From assembly GCF_000717875.1 (NCBI RefSeq), contig NZ_JOCT01000048.1:1-21296 (forward strand): 21,296 bases of DNA, given 5' to 3'. A program made the translations under genes and the position numbers. The stretch comes from Streptomyces sp. NRRL S-455. Its GTDB lineage: Bacteria; Actinomycetota; Actinomycetes; Streptomycetales; Streptomycetaceae. Positions 1 through 8,736 of this stretch are shown piece by piece; positions within the stretch are counted from its first letter, which is position 1; each line of letters begins with the position of its first letter. The notes beneath the pieces are model-generated. The model searched no databases. It was not told the origin of the DNA and worked only from the letters and a program-made list of their open reading frames with translations.

Positions 1-980
1 TTGCCGGGCATGATGGACGAACCGGCCTGCACCGGCGGGAGGTTGATCTCGCCGAGCCCGGCCCGCGGACCGGAGGAGAGCAGCCGCAGGTCGTTGCAGC
101 TCTTGGAGAGCTTGACCGCGATGCGCTTGAGCACGCCGGACATCTGGACGAAGGCGCCGCAGTCCTGGGTCGCCTCGACCAGGTTGGCGGCGGTGACCAG
201 CGGCAGCCCGGTGATCTCGGCGAGGTGACGGCGGGCGGCCTCCGCGTATCCGGCCGGGGCATTGAGGCCGGTGCCGATGGCCGTCGCACCGAGGTTGATC
301 TCGTGGATCAGCTCCACGGCCTCGGCGAGCCGGCCGCGGTCCTCGTCCAGCATCACCGCGAACGTCGAGAACTCCTGGCCCAGCGTCATCGGCACGGCGT
401 CCTGGAGTTGGGTGCGGCCCATCTTCAGCACGTCACGGAACTCCACTGCCTTACGGGCGAAGGAGTCCTGGAGCACCGCCATGGCCTTGAGCAGCTCGCG
501 CACCGCGTGGACGGTCGCGATCTTCACAGCGGTCGGATAGACGTCGTTGGTGGACTGACCGAGGTTGACGTCTTCGTTGGGGTGCAGGTACGCGTACTGT
601 CCTTTCTCGTGGCCCAGCAGCTCCAACGCCCGGTTCGCGATCACCTCGTTGGCGTTCATGTTCGTGGAGGTGCCGGCGCCGCCCTGGATCACGTCGACCA
701 CGAACTGATCGTGTAGCTTGCCGCCGCGGATCTCCCGGCAGGCCTCGATGATCGCGGCGGCCTTCTCGGCAGCGAGCAGGCCGAGTGCCTCGTTGGCGCG
801 GGCAGCGGCCTCCTTCACGGCGGCCAGGGCGTCGACCAGGTGCGGGTAGGCGGAGATCGGGGTGCCCGTGATCGGGAAGTTCTCCCGGGCACGCAAGGTA
901 TGGACGCCCCAGTAGGCGTCGGCGGGTATGTCGCGGTCTCCGAGCAGATCGTGTTCGCTGCGGGTCGCTGCGGCGGTCAT
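1..980 (-). CDS. aspA: Aspartate ammonia-lyase (aspartase), C-terminus cut off by window edge
   Basis: Aspartase deaminates L-aspartate to fumarate and ammonia in the cytoplasm. Seen: an open frame of 326 codons from the ATG at 980, with no stop before the window edge. It opens with the aspartase-type stretch around residues 10-35 ([20 protein letters not shown]), then [44 protein letters not shown] and [15 protein letters not shown]. It ends inside the superfamily signature at GSSIMPG, where S321 matches the catalytic base serine. These stretches match aspartase more closely than fumarase. About 140 C-terminal residues are missing compared with the usual 460-480. A possible ribosome site (GAGAGAAGG) lies about 11 nt before the ATG. 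A 92-bp gap containing a strong hairpin separates it from the upstream oxidoreductase, so it may be only partly cotranscribed. In context it would drain aspartate made by the pathway into the TCA cycle. Confidence 0.93.
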   Translation of the reverse strand, partial: MTAAATRSEHDLLGDRDIPADAYWGVHTLRARENFPITGTPISAYPHLVDALAAVKEAAARANEALGLLAAEKAAAIIEACREIRGGKLHDQFVVDVIQGGAGTSTNMNANEVIANRALELLGHEKGQYAYLHPNEDVNLGQSTNDVYPTAVKIATVHAVRELLKAMAVLQDSFARKAVEFRDVLKMGRTQLQDAVPMTLGQEFSTFAVMLDEDRGRLAEAVELIHEINLGATAIGTGLNAPAGYAEAARRHLAEITGLPLVTAANLVEATQDCGAFVQMSGVLKRIAVKLSKSCNDLRLLSSGPRAGLGEINLPPVQAGSSIMPG

Positions 981-1009
981 GGGAGTTCGGGCCTTCTCTC
1001 AGGAGGCTC

Positions 1010-1047
1010 GCGGGGGCCTCCCGCGCCACCGCGCGAAAGGCCCCCGC
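1010..1047 (-). terminator. GC-rich stem-loop ahead of aspA (terminator or attenuator)
   Basis: Arms GCGGGGGCCT (1010-1019) and AGGCCCCCGC (1038-1047) are perfect 10-bp inverted repeats around an 18-nt loop that is itself GC-rich. The structure lies between the stop of the flavin oxidoreductase (1073) and the aspA start (980), with only 29 bp left before the ATG. There is no T tract, which is usual in Streptomyces. It could end the long operon, attenuate it, or form part of the aspA leader. Confidence 0.6.
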
Positions 1048-1072
1048 TGTGTCACCGGTTTCGGACACCTGC

Positions 1073-2356
1073 TCAGAGCAGGCGGTCCTTCGCCTTGTAG
1101 TAGGCGCCGCCGAACGGCAGGAACCAGGGGGTGCCGTTGTAGAAGGGGACGGGCACCTTCGGGAAGCCGAAGCCGCGCATCGGGTTGGCCTCGGGTTTGC
1201 CGTCCATCATCTCGGCGACCGCGCGGCCCATGTAGGTGGCCATCTGGACGCCGTGGCCGCAGTAACCCATGGAGTAATACAGGCCGTTGACGTCACCCGC
1301 GTGCGGGATGCGGTCCCAGGAGAACCCGACCATGCCGCCCCACACGTAGTCGATGCGCACGCCGGCAAGCTGCGGGAAGATCTCGGTCATCTCCCGCTTG
1401 AGGATGTCACCGCTCTTGACGTCGGAGGCCGGGTTGGACGGGGCGAAGCGGGCCCGGCCGCCGAAGGCGAGGCGATTGTCCGGCGTGAGGCGCACGTAGT
1501 GGCCGACATTCTTGTGGGCGACCAGCAGGCGGCCGTTCGGGATGAGCTCCTTGGCACGGGCCTCCCCCAGCGGCTCGGTGACGATGATGAAGCTGCCGAC
1601 GTTGATCAGCCGCTTGCGGAACCACGGCATCGACTTGTCGGTGTAGGCGTCCGTCGCCGCCATGACCTGCTTGGCACGGATGGTGCCGTGCATGGTCTCC
1701 ACCACGAACCCGCCGCCAGGCAGACGGGTGAGGCCGGTGGCGGCGTTGCGCTCGTGGATCTCGGCGCCGGCACGCTCGGCGGCGTCCGCCAGGCCGCCGA
1801 CGAACTTGCCCACGTGCAGGCCCGCGCTGTCCGGGTCGAGCAGGGCGCCGTGGTAGTAGTCCGTGCCGAGCTCGGCCCGCAGTTCGCTCTTGCTCAGAAC
1901 GATCGTCTCGTGGCCGAAGTTGTCGGCCAGGTCGCGCTGCTTGGCCCGCAGACCGTCGAAGTGCCCGGGCTTGCAGACCGCGCCGAGGCGCCCGGAGCGG
2001 TTGAAGTCGCAGTCGATGTTCTCGGTCCTGGTGAGATCCTCGACGACGTCGACGGCCTCGCGGAAGGCGTCGTACAGCTCGCGGGCCCGCTCCTGTCCGT
2101 AGCGCTTGCGCGCCTCGGCGGGGCTGATGGTAATGCCCTGGGTGCACATGCTGCCGTTGCGCCCGGAGGCGCCCGAGCCGACCTTGTCCTTCTCGACGAG
2201 GACGACCCGGGCACCCTTGCGGGCGGTGTGGTAGGCGGTGGACAGACCGGTGAGGCCGCCGCCGATCACCACCACGTCCGCCTCTTCGGGCAGGTCCTTT
2301 CCGGAACGGTCGGGCAGGGCGGGAGCTGTGTCCAGCCAGTAGGGGATCTGCTTCAT
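1073..2356 (-). CDS. FAD-dependent oxidoreductase, DAO/PuuB-like amine oxidase
   Basis: 427-residue flavoprotein of the D-amino-acid-oxidase (DAO) superfamily, probably cytoplasmic, oxidising a C-N bond of an amine or amino acid. Seen: the FAD Rossmann motif VVVIGGGLTGLSTAYHTARKG at about residues 28-48, followed by the acidic ribose-binding residue in VVLVEKDK and by SGASGRNGS. Near the C-terminus is YCGHGVQMATYMGRAVAE, the second FAD-contact region. The N-terminal PYWLDTAP and the layout resemble PuuB (gamma-glutamylputrescine oxidase) and OrdL proteins. The ATG at 2356 follows AGAGGA at good spacing. It sits 52 bp after the HAD gene in the same direction. The neighbouring polyamine-type transporter, aminotransferase and aldehyde dehydrogenase suit an amine-oxidising role, but the substrate cannot be read from the sequence. 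It is distantly related at most to the other flavin oxidase at 13075-14214. Confidence 0.82.
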   Translation of the reverse strand: MKQIPYWLDTAPALPDRSGKDLPEEADVVVIGGGLTGLSTAYHTARKGARVVLVEKDKVGSGASGRNGSMCTQGITISPAEARKRYGQERARELYDAFREAVDVVEDLTRTENIDCDFNRSGRLGAVCKPGHFDGLRAKQRDLADNFGHETIVLSKSELRAELGTDYYHGALLDPDSAGLHVGKFVGGLADAAERAGAEIHERNAATGLTRLPGGGFVVETMHGTIRAKQVMAATDAYTDKSMPWFRKRLINVGSFIIVTEPLGEARAKELIPNGRLLVAHKNVGHYVRLTPDNRLAFGGRARFAPSNPASDVKSGDILKREMTEIFPQLAGVRIDYVWGGMVGFSWDRIPHAGDVNGLYYSMGYCGHGVQMATYMGRAVAEMMDGKPEANPMRGFGFPKVPVPFYNGTPWFLPFGGAYYKAKDRLL

Positions 2357-2408
2357 GGCGTGCGTCCTCTGATGTTCTTTCAGTCCTGTGTCGCCGGTGC
2401 GCCGTGGG

Positions 2409-3074
2409 TCAGCAGCCGAGGAGCTTCGGCAGGCCCGACAGGTCGGGCAGCTCGTCGTAGGGCTGGTAGTCGGCGCTGCCCTTGCGGCCGTAGCGGTTGA
2501 TCCACACCCGGCGCTTCAGGCCCAGGTCGCGGGTCGGGATGTGGTCGTACTCCCAGCCCTGGGCGACGTGGATGACCTGCGACGACTCGACACCCATGGT
2601 CCGGAAGGCGTGCTTGAAGGTCTGGCGGTCCGGCTTGTAGGCACCGGCCTGCTGTGCGGTGATGACGTAGTCGAACTCGACGCCGATGTTCTTGACGTTC
2701 CGCGCGATCAGGTTGTCGTCGGTGTTGGAGATGATGGCGATCTCGTACTTGGTCTTCAGCTTCCGCAAGGCCTCCGGGACCTCCGGGAAGGGGCCGAAGG
2801 TGGGGACGGCGTCCACGAGGGCCTCGCCGTCGGTCTCGCGGTACTCCAGACCGTGCAGGCGCATGGCGTTGCGCAGGCTGGAGTGCAGGATCTCGTGGTA
2901 GGGGCGGTAGGCCTCCAGGACGGCCTGGAAGCGCATGACGCGGAAGTCGTCGAGGAACTCGTCGACATCCAGGTTGTCCAGATCCAGCCGGTCCTCCAGG
3001 ACCTTCAGGGTCGTGGGACCGAGCTCGAAGTTGATCAGGGTCGCATAGGCGTCGAAGGTGACGATCTCTCGCAT
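2409..3074 (-). CDS. HAD-superfamily hydrolase, haloacid dehalogenase type II-like
   Basis: 221 residues, a usual length for the type II haloacid dehalogenase group. Seen: motif I FDAYATL with nucleophile D8, motif II ISNTD with S116, motif III lysine K147 in YKPD, and motif IV ending near D177 in HVAQGWEYDH, followed by VWINR. Known L-2-haloacid dehalogenases have a SSNxxD stretch at motif IV. Here the aligned residues are A, Q and G with one extra residue, so two substrate-binding positions are lost. I infer a hydrolase of this fold acting on another small acid or phosphate rather than a true dehalogenase. It lies between the aldo/keto reductase (47-bp gap) and the flavin oxidoreductase (52-bp gap), probably in the same operon. 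The start at 3074 is the only good ATG before motif I. Confidence 0.8.
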   Translation of the reverse strand: MREIVTFDAYATLINFELGPTTLKVLEDRLDLDNLDVDEFLDDFRVMRFQAVLEAYRPYHEILHSSLRNAMRLHGLEYRETDGEALVDAVPTFGPFPEVPEALRKLKTKYEIAIISNTDDNLIARNVKNIGVEFDYVITAQQAGAYKPDRQTFKHAFRTMGVESSQVIHVAQGWEYDHIPTRDLGLKRRVWINRYGRKGSADYQPYDELPDLSGLPKLLGC

Positions 3075-3121
3075 GGTGTCCAGCCTTGGTCTCTCGCGGT
3101 TTTCAGAGGGGGTGGGACGCT

Positions 3122-4060
3122 TCAGACGACGCGTTCGCCGGGGGCGACGATCGCGTCGAGCACGGCCAGGTCGGCCGGGCTCGGTATCCAGTCGGCCGCC
3201 GCCGCGTTGGCGGTGACCTGTTCGGGGGTCATGGCTCCGCAGATGACGGAGCCGACGGCGGGCAAGGCCGCCAGTGCGCCGACCGCGATCTGGAGGAGGG
3301 TCAGGCCGCGTTCGGCGCCGTACGAGGTGAGCGCCTCGACCCTGTCCAGGGCCGCGTCGGTGAGCCAGCCCTGGCGCCAGGACAGGCGGCTGCCGGGCGG
3401 GGGCTCCTCGCCGCGGCGGTACTTGCCGCTGAGCAGGCCGTTGGCCAGCGGGTAGTACGGCAGCAGGCCGAGGCCATGGTGCAGGCAGGCCGGGATCAGG
3501 TCCTGTTCCGCCTCGCGGTCGAGCAGGTGGTAACGCGCCTGGGTGGACACGAAGGCGTCCGTGATCTGATCGGCCGGGAGGTTGGAGCAGCCGATGTAGC
3601 GGATCTTGCCTTCGTCGACCAGCTCCCGGAGCGCGGCGACCGTCTCGTCCAACGGCGTGACGCCGTCGGGTTCGTGGTACTGGTACAGGTCGATCCGGTC
3701 GGTACCGAGCCGGCTGAGCGATGCCTCGACCGCGTACCGCATGTAGGCGCGGGATCCACGCGGGCCGTACCGGTCGGCGTCCCGGCCCATCTCCATGCCG
3801 AACTTGGTGGCCAGCACCACGTGGTCGCGGCTGCCTTTGAGGGCGGCCCCGAGGAGCCGTTCACCGTCCCCTCGGGAGCCGCCCCGCTCGCCCGACCCGC
3901 CGTACATGTCGGCGGTGTCGAACAGGGTGATCCCGGCGTCGAGGGCGGCGTGGACGACGGCCTTTGTGCCGTCCTCGTCGAGGCGGCTGCCGAAGTTGTT
4001 GCCACCCACGCCGACCACCGAGACGGTCGGGCCGCGCTCTCCGAGCGAGCGGTATCTCAT
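3122..4060 (-). CDS. Aldo/keto reductase
   Basis: 312-residue NADPH-dependent aldo/keto reductase, a TIM-barrel enzyme that reduces aldehydes or ketones to alcohols, or runs in reverse. Seen: the catalytic tetrad D48 and Y53 in FDTADMYG, K86 in LATKFG and H129 in YQYHEP. Further along are IRYIGCSNL and the late cofactor-binding region [14 protein letters not shown]. The frame is open much further upstream, but the ATG at 4060 is chosen because it overlaps the aldehyde dehydrogenase stop as ATGA (4057-4060) and starts the conserved MRYRSLG. It is translationally coupled to the aldehyde dehydrogenase, so both probably act on the same aldehyde or on successive intermediates. It resembles the broad L-glyceraldehyde 3-phosphate reductase/voltage-gated K+ channel beta group, and the substrate is unknown. 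Confidence 0.9.
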   Translation of the reverse strand: MRYRSLGERGPTVSVVGVGGNNFGSRLDEDGTKAVVHAALDAGITLFDTADMYGGSGERGGSRGDGERLLGAALKGSRDHVVLATKFGMEMGRDADRYGPRGSRAYMRYAVEASLSRLGTDRIDLYQYHEPDGVTPLDETVAALRELVDEGKIRYIGCSNLPADQITDAFVSTQARYHLLDREAEQDLIPACLHHGLGLLPYYPLANGLLSGKYRRGEEPPPGSRLSWRQGWLTDAALDRVEALTSYGAERGLTLLQIAVGALAALPAVGSVICGAMTPEQVTANAAAADWIPSPADLAVLDAIVAPGERVV

Positions 4061-5517
4061 GACCGGTTCCCGAATCCGATGCAGACGTTCTTGGTCTGCA
4101 GGTAGCTGGCCAGGCCTTCGAGGCCCTTCTCCCGGCCCCAGCCGCTGTGCTTGTAGCCGCCGAAGGGAAGCTCGACGCCGGTGCCGACGCCGGTGGCGTT
4201 GACATAGACCTGGCCGGCCCGGATGCCCTCGGCCAACCGCATCGCCTTGTCGATGTCGCGGGTCCACACGTATGAGGCCAGGCCGTACGGGCTGTCGTTG
4301 GCGATCTCCAGGGCCTCGGCCGCGTCGTCGAACTCGATGACCGTGACGACGGGGCCGAAGATCTCCTCGCGGGCACACCTGGCCTGGTTGTCCACTCCGG
4401 TGAGGACGGTCGGCTGGACGTAGTAGCCGTCGGCGAGTTCCGGGTCGGTGGGGGCGCCCCCGCCGGCCCGTGCCACGGCGCCTTCCTCGCGGGCCAGTTC
4501 CAGGTAGCCGAGGACCCGGTCCCGCTGCCGTGCGGCGACGAGGGGGCCGACGTCCGGGTCGCTGAGACCGGGGCCGAGGCTGAGGGAGGCGGCGTGCGCG
4601 ACGAGCTTGTCCAGGAACTCCTCGGCGCCGCGCTGGAGGAGCAGCCGCGTGCCGGCCGAGCAGGTCTGCCCGGCGTTGCCGAACGCGGAGGCGGCGACTG
4701 CGCCGAGCGCGGCGTCGAAGTCGGCGTCGGCGAAGACGACGACCGGGGACTTGCCGCCCAGCTCCGTGACCGAGGGGACCACGTTGGCGGCGGCCGCCTG
4801 GGCGACCTTGATGCCGGTCGGCACCGAGCCGGTGAAGGTGACCTGGTCGATGTCCGGGTGTCCGGCGAGGGCCGCGCCGGTCTCCCCGTCACCGGGGACG
4901 ACGTTGAGGACGCCCGGCGGGAGGCCGCACTCCAGGGCGATCCTGCCGATCTCCAGCGGTGTGAGCGGCGCCTCGGGGGACGGCTTGAGCACCACCGTGC
5001 AGCCGGCGGCCAGCGCCGGGGCGGAGCCCCTCGCGGTGTTCTGCAGCGGGTAGTTGAACGGGATGATCTGACCGGAGACGCCGATCGGCTCACGGACCGT
5101 GTAGTCGATCAGGCCGGGGCCGAGCGGAACCGTCGAGCCGCCGAGCTTGTCGGCGACGCCCGCGTAGAACTCGAAGTAGCGGGCCGCCGCCTCGACATCG
5201 GCCTTGGCCTGGCGCAGCGGCTTGCCGACGTCCTGGCTCTCCAGGCGGGCCAGCCGTTCGCCCTGGTAGCGGATGGCCTCCGCGATCCGGTACAGGATGC
5301 GCCCCCGGTCGGCGGCACGCATCCCGGCCCACTCGGGAGCGGTCAAGGCCGCGCGCGCGGCGGCCACCGCCTGGTCCACGTCCGCCTTGCCGGCCAGCGC
5401 CACCTGGGCGATGGCCGTGTCGTTCGACGGGTCGAGGACGGTGAAGGAGCGTCCGTCGGCGGCCGGGACCTGCTTGCCGTCGATCAGCAGCTCGGTCAGC
5501 TGCAGTTCGCCGCTCAT
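4057..5517 (-). CDS. NAD(P)-dependent aldehyde dehydrogenase
   Basis: 486-residue aldehyde dehydrogenase of the betaine-aldehyde/aminobutyraldehyde type, oxidising an aldehyde to a carboxylate. Seen: the FNYPLQN cofactor region near residue 154, FTGSVPTG near 228, general base E252 in TELGGKSP, catalytic C286 in [10 protein letters not shown], and EEIFGPVV towards the end. The ATG at 5517 overlaps the stop of the upstream deacylase as ATGA (5514-5517). Its own stop overlaps the aldo/keto reductase start in the same way. The likely substrate is the aldehyde produced by the class III aminotransferase or the flavin oxidases of this cluster, for example an amino-aldehyde or a semialdehyde. It differs from the second aldehyde dehydrogenase in the window, which is clearly the GabD type. 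Confidence 0.93.
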   Translation of the reverse strand: MSGELQLTELLIDGKQVPAADGRSFTVLDPSNDTAIAQVALAGKADVDQAVAAARAALTAPEWAGMRAADRGRILYRIAEAIRYQGERLARLESQDVGKPLRQAKADVEAAARYFEFYAGVADKLGGSTVPLGPGLIDYTVREPIGVSGQIIPFNYPLQNTARGSAPALAAGCTVVLKPSPEAPLTPLEIGRIALECGLPPGVLNVVPGDGETGAALAGHPDIDQVTFTGSVPTGIKVAQAAAANVVPSVTELGGKSPVVVFADADFDAALGAVAASAFGNAGQTCSAGTRLLLQRGAEEFLDKLVAHAASLSLGPGLSDPDVGPLVAARQRDRVLGYLELAREEGAVARAGGGAPTDPELADGYYVQPTVLTGVDNQARCAREEIFGPVVTVIEFDDAAEALEIANDSPYGLASYVWTRDIDKAMRLAEGIRAGQVYVNATGVGTGVELPFGGYKHSGWGREKGLEGLASYLQTKNVCIGFGNRS

Positions 5518-6467
5518 GGCTGGATCTCCCCCAGCACCTCGCCGAAGATGACGACCTCGTCGCCGGGGCGGACCGTACGGATCCGGCGGACCCAGAGCAC
5601 GATGCCCTCCTTCGGCGCGGTGACCTCCTCCAGCACGTTGCCGTAGTGGTCGGTGATGGTGGCGATCAGGTCGCCTTCCTTGCAGGTCTCGCCCGGCTCG
5701 GCGCGGGCGACGAAGAAGCCGCCGGAGGCGGAGCGGGCGAAGGTGCCGGAGACGGTGGTGTAGGTGTCCCGCAGCTCCGCCCGGCCGTCGATCATGCCGA
5801 GGCTGCGCAGGATGTTGCCGATCGAGCTCATGTGGTGCTCGACGTTGGTCTCGCGGTAGGTGGCGCCGCCGCACTCGATGGTGATGGCGGGCTTGCCGGC
5901 TTCGAGGACGGGGTGGCGGACCGTGCCGCCCCACTTGCCGCCCTTCCAGACCAGCTCGTGTCCGGCGGCGAGCGCCAGGTCCGTCGCCAGGTCCTCGTAG
6001 CCGCCCTGGAGGATGACGAGCGGGGCGATCTCGCCGTAGGCACCTCCGGTGTGCAGGTCGACCACGGCGTCGACGGCGGGGACGACCTGCTCGACGAAGG
6101 TGGCGGCCAGGCGCTGCGAGTAGGAGCCCTCGGCGTCACCGGGGAAGATGCGGTTGAGGTTGAGGTGGTCGATGCCGCTGGCGCGGGCGGCGGCCTCGAA
6201 GGCGGGGGTGTTCAGGCAGGGGATGCCGACGACGGTGCCGCGCAGAGCGGCCGGGTCGAGCTCGGCGAGGACGCGCCGGATGGCCTCCTGGCCGTCGTAC
6301 TCGTCGCCGTGCACGCCCGCGTCCACGCACAGGACGGGACCGTCGAGGGCGCCGTTGACGACGATCAGCGGAATGCCGAGCTCCACGCCGTAGCTGCTGG
6401 TGCCGACCGGGATCAGGCCCTGGGCGCGCTCGCCCGGGGCGACGGTCAGCGGACCGATGGAGTACAT
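5514..6467 (-). CDS. Zinc deacylase, AstE/aspartoacylase (DoeB-like) family, copy 1
   Basis: 317-residue member of the succinylglutamate desuccinylase/aspartoacylase branch of the M14-like zinc hydrolases, which cleave N-acyl groups from amino acids or diamino acids. Seen: zinc ligands H53 and E56 in GVHGDE and H139 in DLHTGG, substrate-binding NLNRIFPGD (103-111), and catalytic E198 in TIECGG. The C-terminal part (about 230-317) is the biotinyl/lipoyl-like beta domain common in DoeB-type proteins. The ATG at 6467 is preceded by GGAAAGGA with 5 nt spacing and lies 23 bp after the aminotransferase stop. A deacylase between an aminotransferase and an aldehyde dehydrogenase is reminiscent of ectoine degradation (DoeB with DoeD and DoeC), but no ectoine hydrolase is seen. 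The acyl group and the amine are unknown. Confidence 0.88.
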   Translation of the reverse strand: MYSIGPLTVAPGERAQGLIPVGTSSYGVELGIPLIVVNGALDGPVLCVDAGVHGDEYDGQEAIRRVLAELDPAALRGTVVGIPCLNTPAFEAAARASGIDHLNLNRIFPGDAEGSYSQRLAATFVEQVVPAVDAVVDLHTGGAYGEIAPLVILQGGYEDLATDLALAAGHELVWKGGKWGGTVRHPVLEAGKPAITIECGGATYRETNVEHHMSSIGNILRSLGMIDGRAELRDTYTTVSGTFARSASGGFFVARAEPGETCKEGDLIATITDHYGNVLEEVTAPKEGIVLWVRRIRTVRPGDEVVIFGEVLGEIQP

Positions 6468-6490
6468 GTGGATCCTTTCCAGGAGGTGGA

Positions 6491-7873
6491 TCAGATGCGG
6501 GCCGATGCCTCGGCGAGGACGCCCGCGATGATTCCGGCGATACGGTCGAGGACGGCGCGGTCGCTGATCAGCGGGGGCGCGATCTGGACCAGTGGCGCGG
6601 AGCGGTTGTACACGCGGGCCAGCAGGCCGGCCTCGCGCAGCCGACGCGGGATCAGGTCGCCGATCAGCTCGGCTCGGGCCTTGGTGCTGAAACCGCCGTC
6701 GTCGAGGTCGCCGACCAGTTCGCAGGAGTAGAAGAACCCGGTGCCGCGGACGTCGCCGACGATCGGCAGGTCCTTGAGCGCCGCCATGCGCTTGGCCAAG
6801 TCCCCCTGGAGACCGCGGACGTTGTCCAGGATGCGGTCCCGCTCCATGATCTCCAGGTTGCGCAGGGCGATGGCCGTGCTCAGCGGGTGCCCGGCGAAGG
6901 TGTAGCCGTGGTTGAGGACTGCGCCGGGCCGGTTGATGACCTCGGTGACCTTGGTGCCGACCAGCGTCGCGCCCAGGGGGGCGTATCCGGCGGTGATGCC
7001 CTTGGCGACGGTGACCATGTCCGGGCGGGCGCCGTAGCGGTCCCCGCCGAACCACTCGCCGATCCGGCCGAAGGCCGTGATCACCTCGTCGGCGACGAGC
7101 AGGAAGCCGTACCGGTCGGCCAGCGCCCGCAGCCCCTGCCAGTAACCCTTGGGCGGGGTGATGCAGCCGCCCCTGTTCTGCACCGGCTCGGCGATGAGCA
7201 TCGCGACGGTCTCCGGGCCCTCGGTCAGGATCGCGGCCTCCAACTCCGCGAGCAGCCATGCCGTGTACACCTCGTCGTCCGCGAACTCCGGTGCGAGGCC
7301 GAGGCGGTTGGTGTTTGACACGAACCGGGTGTCGATCGCCGGCGGTCCGTACGGCTCCGTCAGGCCGGGGTCGTCGTTGAACGACAGGGTGCCGATGGTC
7401 AGGCCGTGGTAGGCGCCACGCCGGGCGATCGCCTTGGTGCGGCCCGGCTCGCCGCGCAGGGCGTGGTAACTGCGGGCTATCTTCCAGGCGGTCTCGACAG
7501 CTTCGGCGCCGCCGCTCGAGAAGAAGGTGTGCTCGATGTCGACGGGGGCGATCCGGGACAGCCGCTCGGCGAGTTCGACGGCCGAAGGGTGCGCGGACCC
7601 TGTCCACAGCGGGCTGTAGCACAGCTCGCGCAGTTGCCGTTCGGCGGCCTCGGCGAACTCGCCGCCGTAGGAGTAGCCGAGCTGGCAGCAGTACAGCCCC
7701 GACAGGCCGTCGATGTAGCGCCTGCCGTCCGCGTCGTCGACGTACGGGCCGTCCCCTCGCCGGACGACGAGGAGGTCCTCGCCCTGGTCGCCGAGCGATC
7801 CGTTGGCGGTCATGTTCAGCAGCAGGTGCCGCTGAGCGGTGGCCGCGGTCAGCTGAGCGGCGGTGGTGGTCAT
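6491..7873 (-). CDS. Class III (omega) aminotransferase, PLP-dependent
   Basis: 460-residue fold-type I aminotransferase that moves an amino group, often a terminal one, from an amine or omega-amino acid to a keto acid such as pyruvate. Seen: SSGGAEAVETAWKIAR (119-134) for phosphate binding, AYHGLTIGTLSF (154-165), D262 in VADEVITAFGRIG, and the PLP lysine K291 in VAKGITAGYAPLG. TFAGHPLS is also present. The overall type resembles putrescine- or beta-alanine-pyruvate transaminases. The ATG at 7873 overlaps the upstream permease stop as ATGA, and AGGAGG lies 9 nt ahead. The product would be an aldehyde for the downstream dehydrogenase. The polyamine-type importer just upstream supports an amine or diamine substrate, by inference only. 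Confidence 0.92.
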   Translation of the reverse strand: MTTTAAQLTAATAQRHLLLNMTANGSLGDQGEDLLVVRRGDGPYVDDADGRRYIDGLSGLYCCQLGYSYGGEFAEAAERQLRELCYSPLWTGSAHPSAVELAERLSRIAPVDIEHTFFSSGGAEAVETAWKIARSYHALRGEPGRTKAIARRGAYHGLTIGTLSFNDDPGLTEPYGPPAIDTRFVSNTNRLGLAPEFADDEVYTAWLLAELEAAILTEGPETVAMLIAEPVQNRGGCITPPKGYWQGLRALADRYGFLLVADEVITAFGRIGEWFGGDRYGARPDMVTVAKGITAGYAPLGATLVGTKVTEVINRPGAVLNHGYTFAGHPLSTAIALRNLEIMERDRILDNVRGLQGDLAKRMAALKDLPIVGDVRGTGFFYSCELVGDLDDGGFSTKARAELIGDLIPRRLREAGLLARVYNRSAPLVQIAPPLISDRAVLDRIAGIIAGVLAEASARI

Positions 7874-8736
7874 ACGGCGTCGCCTCCTGGGTTGGCGACG
7901 CCGACCGTGTTCTCGACGGAGAGCAGGGAGTCCTGTCGTCCGGAGCCGAGCCAGCGCACGAGGGCGACGAGGCCGAGGGCGAGGACGGCGAAGGCGATGA
8001 GGATGGCGCTCACCGCGGTGACGCTGGGGTCGATCTCGAAGGTGAGGGAGTTGTAGACCTGCACCGGCAGGGTGACGGTGTCGACGGAGGAGAGGAACTG
8101 GGAGATGTAGAACTCGTCGAAGCTGGTGATGAAGGAGAAGATCGCTGCCGCGATCATGCCCGGCGCGGCGAGGGGGAAGGTGATCTTCCGGGCGATCGTG
8201 AGCCGGCCGGCGCCCATGCTGGCGGCGGCGTCCTCGAGGCGTTCGTCGATGCCGCGCAGGGTCGCGATCAGGATCAGTACCGCGATCGGTGAGGCCAGCA
8301 CGGTGTGCCCCAGGGCGATCGCGATCGGGCTGCCCAGCATCGCCGCCGGTTCGAACAGCAGGAACAGGCCGAGTGCGGTGACGATCTGCGGGATGACCAG
8401 CGGTCCGAGGACCAGGGCGAAGACCGCCGAGCGCAGGGGGAGTTCGCTGCGGACCAGGGCGGTCGCCGCGGTCACCCCGATGATGAGGGAGAACACGGTG
8501 CTCAGCGCGGCGACCAGGGCGCTCAGGGACAACGCGGCGGGCCATTTGCTGCCGTCGGCGAACAGGGCCTTGTACCAGTTCAGCGTCCACGCTTCCGGCG
8601 GGAAGGCGGCGAAGGCGTTGTTGCTGAAGGAGGTGACGAGGATGACGACGATCGGCAGCGCGAGGAAGAGAAGGATGACGGTGGCGACCGCGGTGAGGGC
8701 GATGCGTCCGGCGAGGGTCTTGCGCAGCTCCATCAT
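7870..8736 (-). CDS. ABC transporter permease, PotC-like
   Basis: 288-residue inner-membrane permease of a spermidine/putrescine-type importer. Seen: about six hydrophobic segments, near residues 13-35, 68-92, 103-128, 138-160, 190-206 and 238-260. The cytoplasmic EAA loop is EDAAASMGAGRLTIARK (168-184), which contacts the ATPase. The first ATG at 8736 is preferred over the one at 8733 because it overlaps the stop of the upstream permease as ATGA. The C-terminus ends in a soluble tail of about 25 residues. It pairs with the permease at 8733-9629 to form the channel. Confidence 0.92.
   Translation of the reverse strand: MMELRKTLAGRIALTAVATVILLFLALPIVVILVTSFSNNAFAAFPPEAWTLNWYKALFADGSKWPAALSLSALVAALSTVFSLIIGVTAATALVRSELPLRSAVFALVLGPLVIPQIVTALGLFLLFEPAAMLGSPIAIALGHTVLASPIAVLILIATLRGIDERLEDAAASMGAGRLTIARKITFPLAAPGMIAAAIFSFITSFDEFYISQFLSSVDTVTLPVQVYNSLTFEIDPSVTAVSAILIAFAVLALGLVALVRWLGSGRQDSLLSVENTVGVANPGGDAV

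Noticed and set aside
451..1068. 205-codon minus-strand frame overlapping the start of aspA
   Set aside because: Arg/Pro-rich out-of-frame product; the aspartase frame across the same bases has strong family motifs.
1049..2500. 483-codon plus-strand frame opposite the flavin oxidoreductase
   Set aside because: Shadow of high third-position GC. The product is repetitive Gly/Ala/Val/Arg/Asp without domain features, and the minus strand encodes a clear FAD enzyme.
2409..3074. Calling the HAD gene a 2-haloacid dehalogenase
   Set aside because: Key substrate-pocket residues near motif IV are replaced, so only the superfamily is assigned.
5514..7873. Ectoine degradation operon as the identity of region 1
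   Set aside because: DoeB-, DoeD- and DoeC-like functions are suggested, but ectoine hydrolase and the usual Eut partners are absent, so only the analogy is kept.
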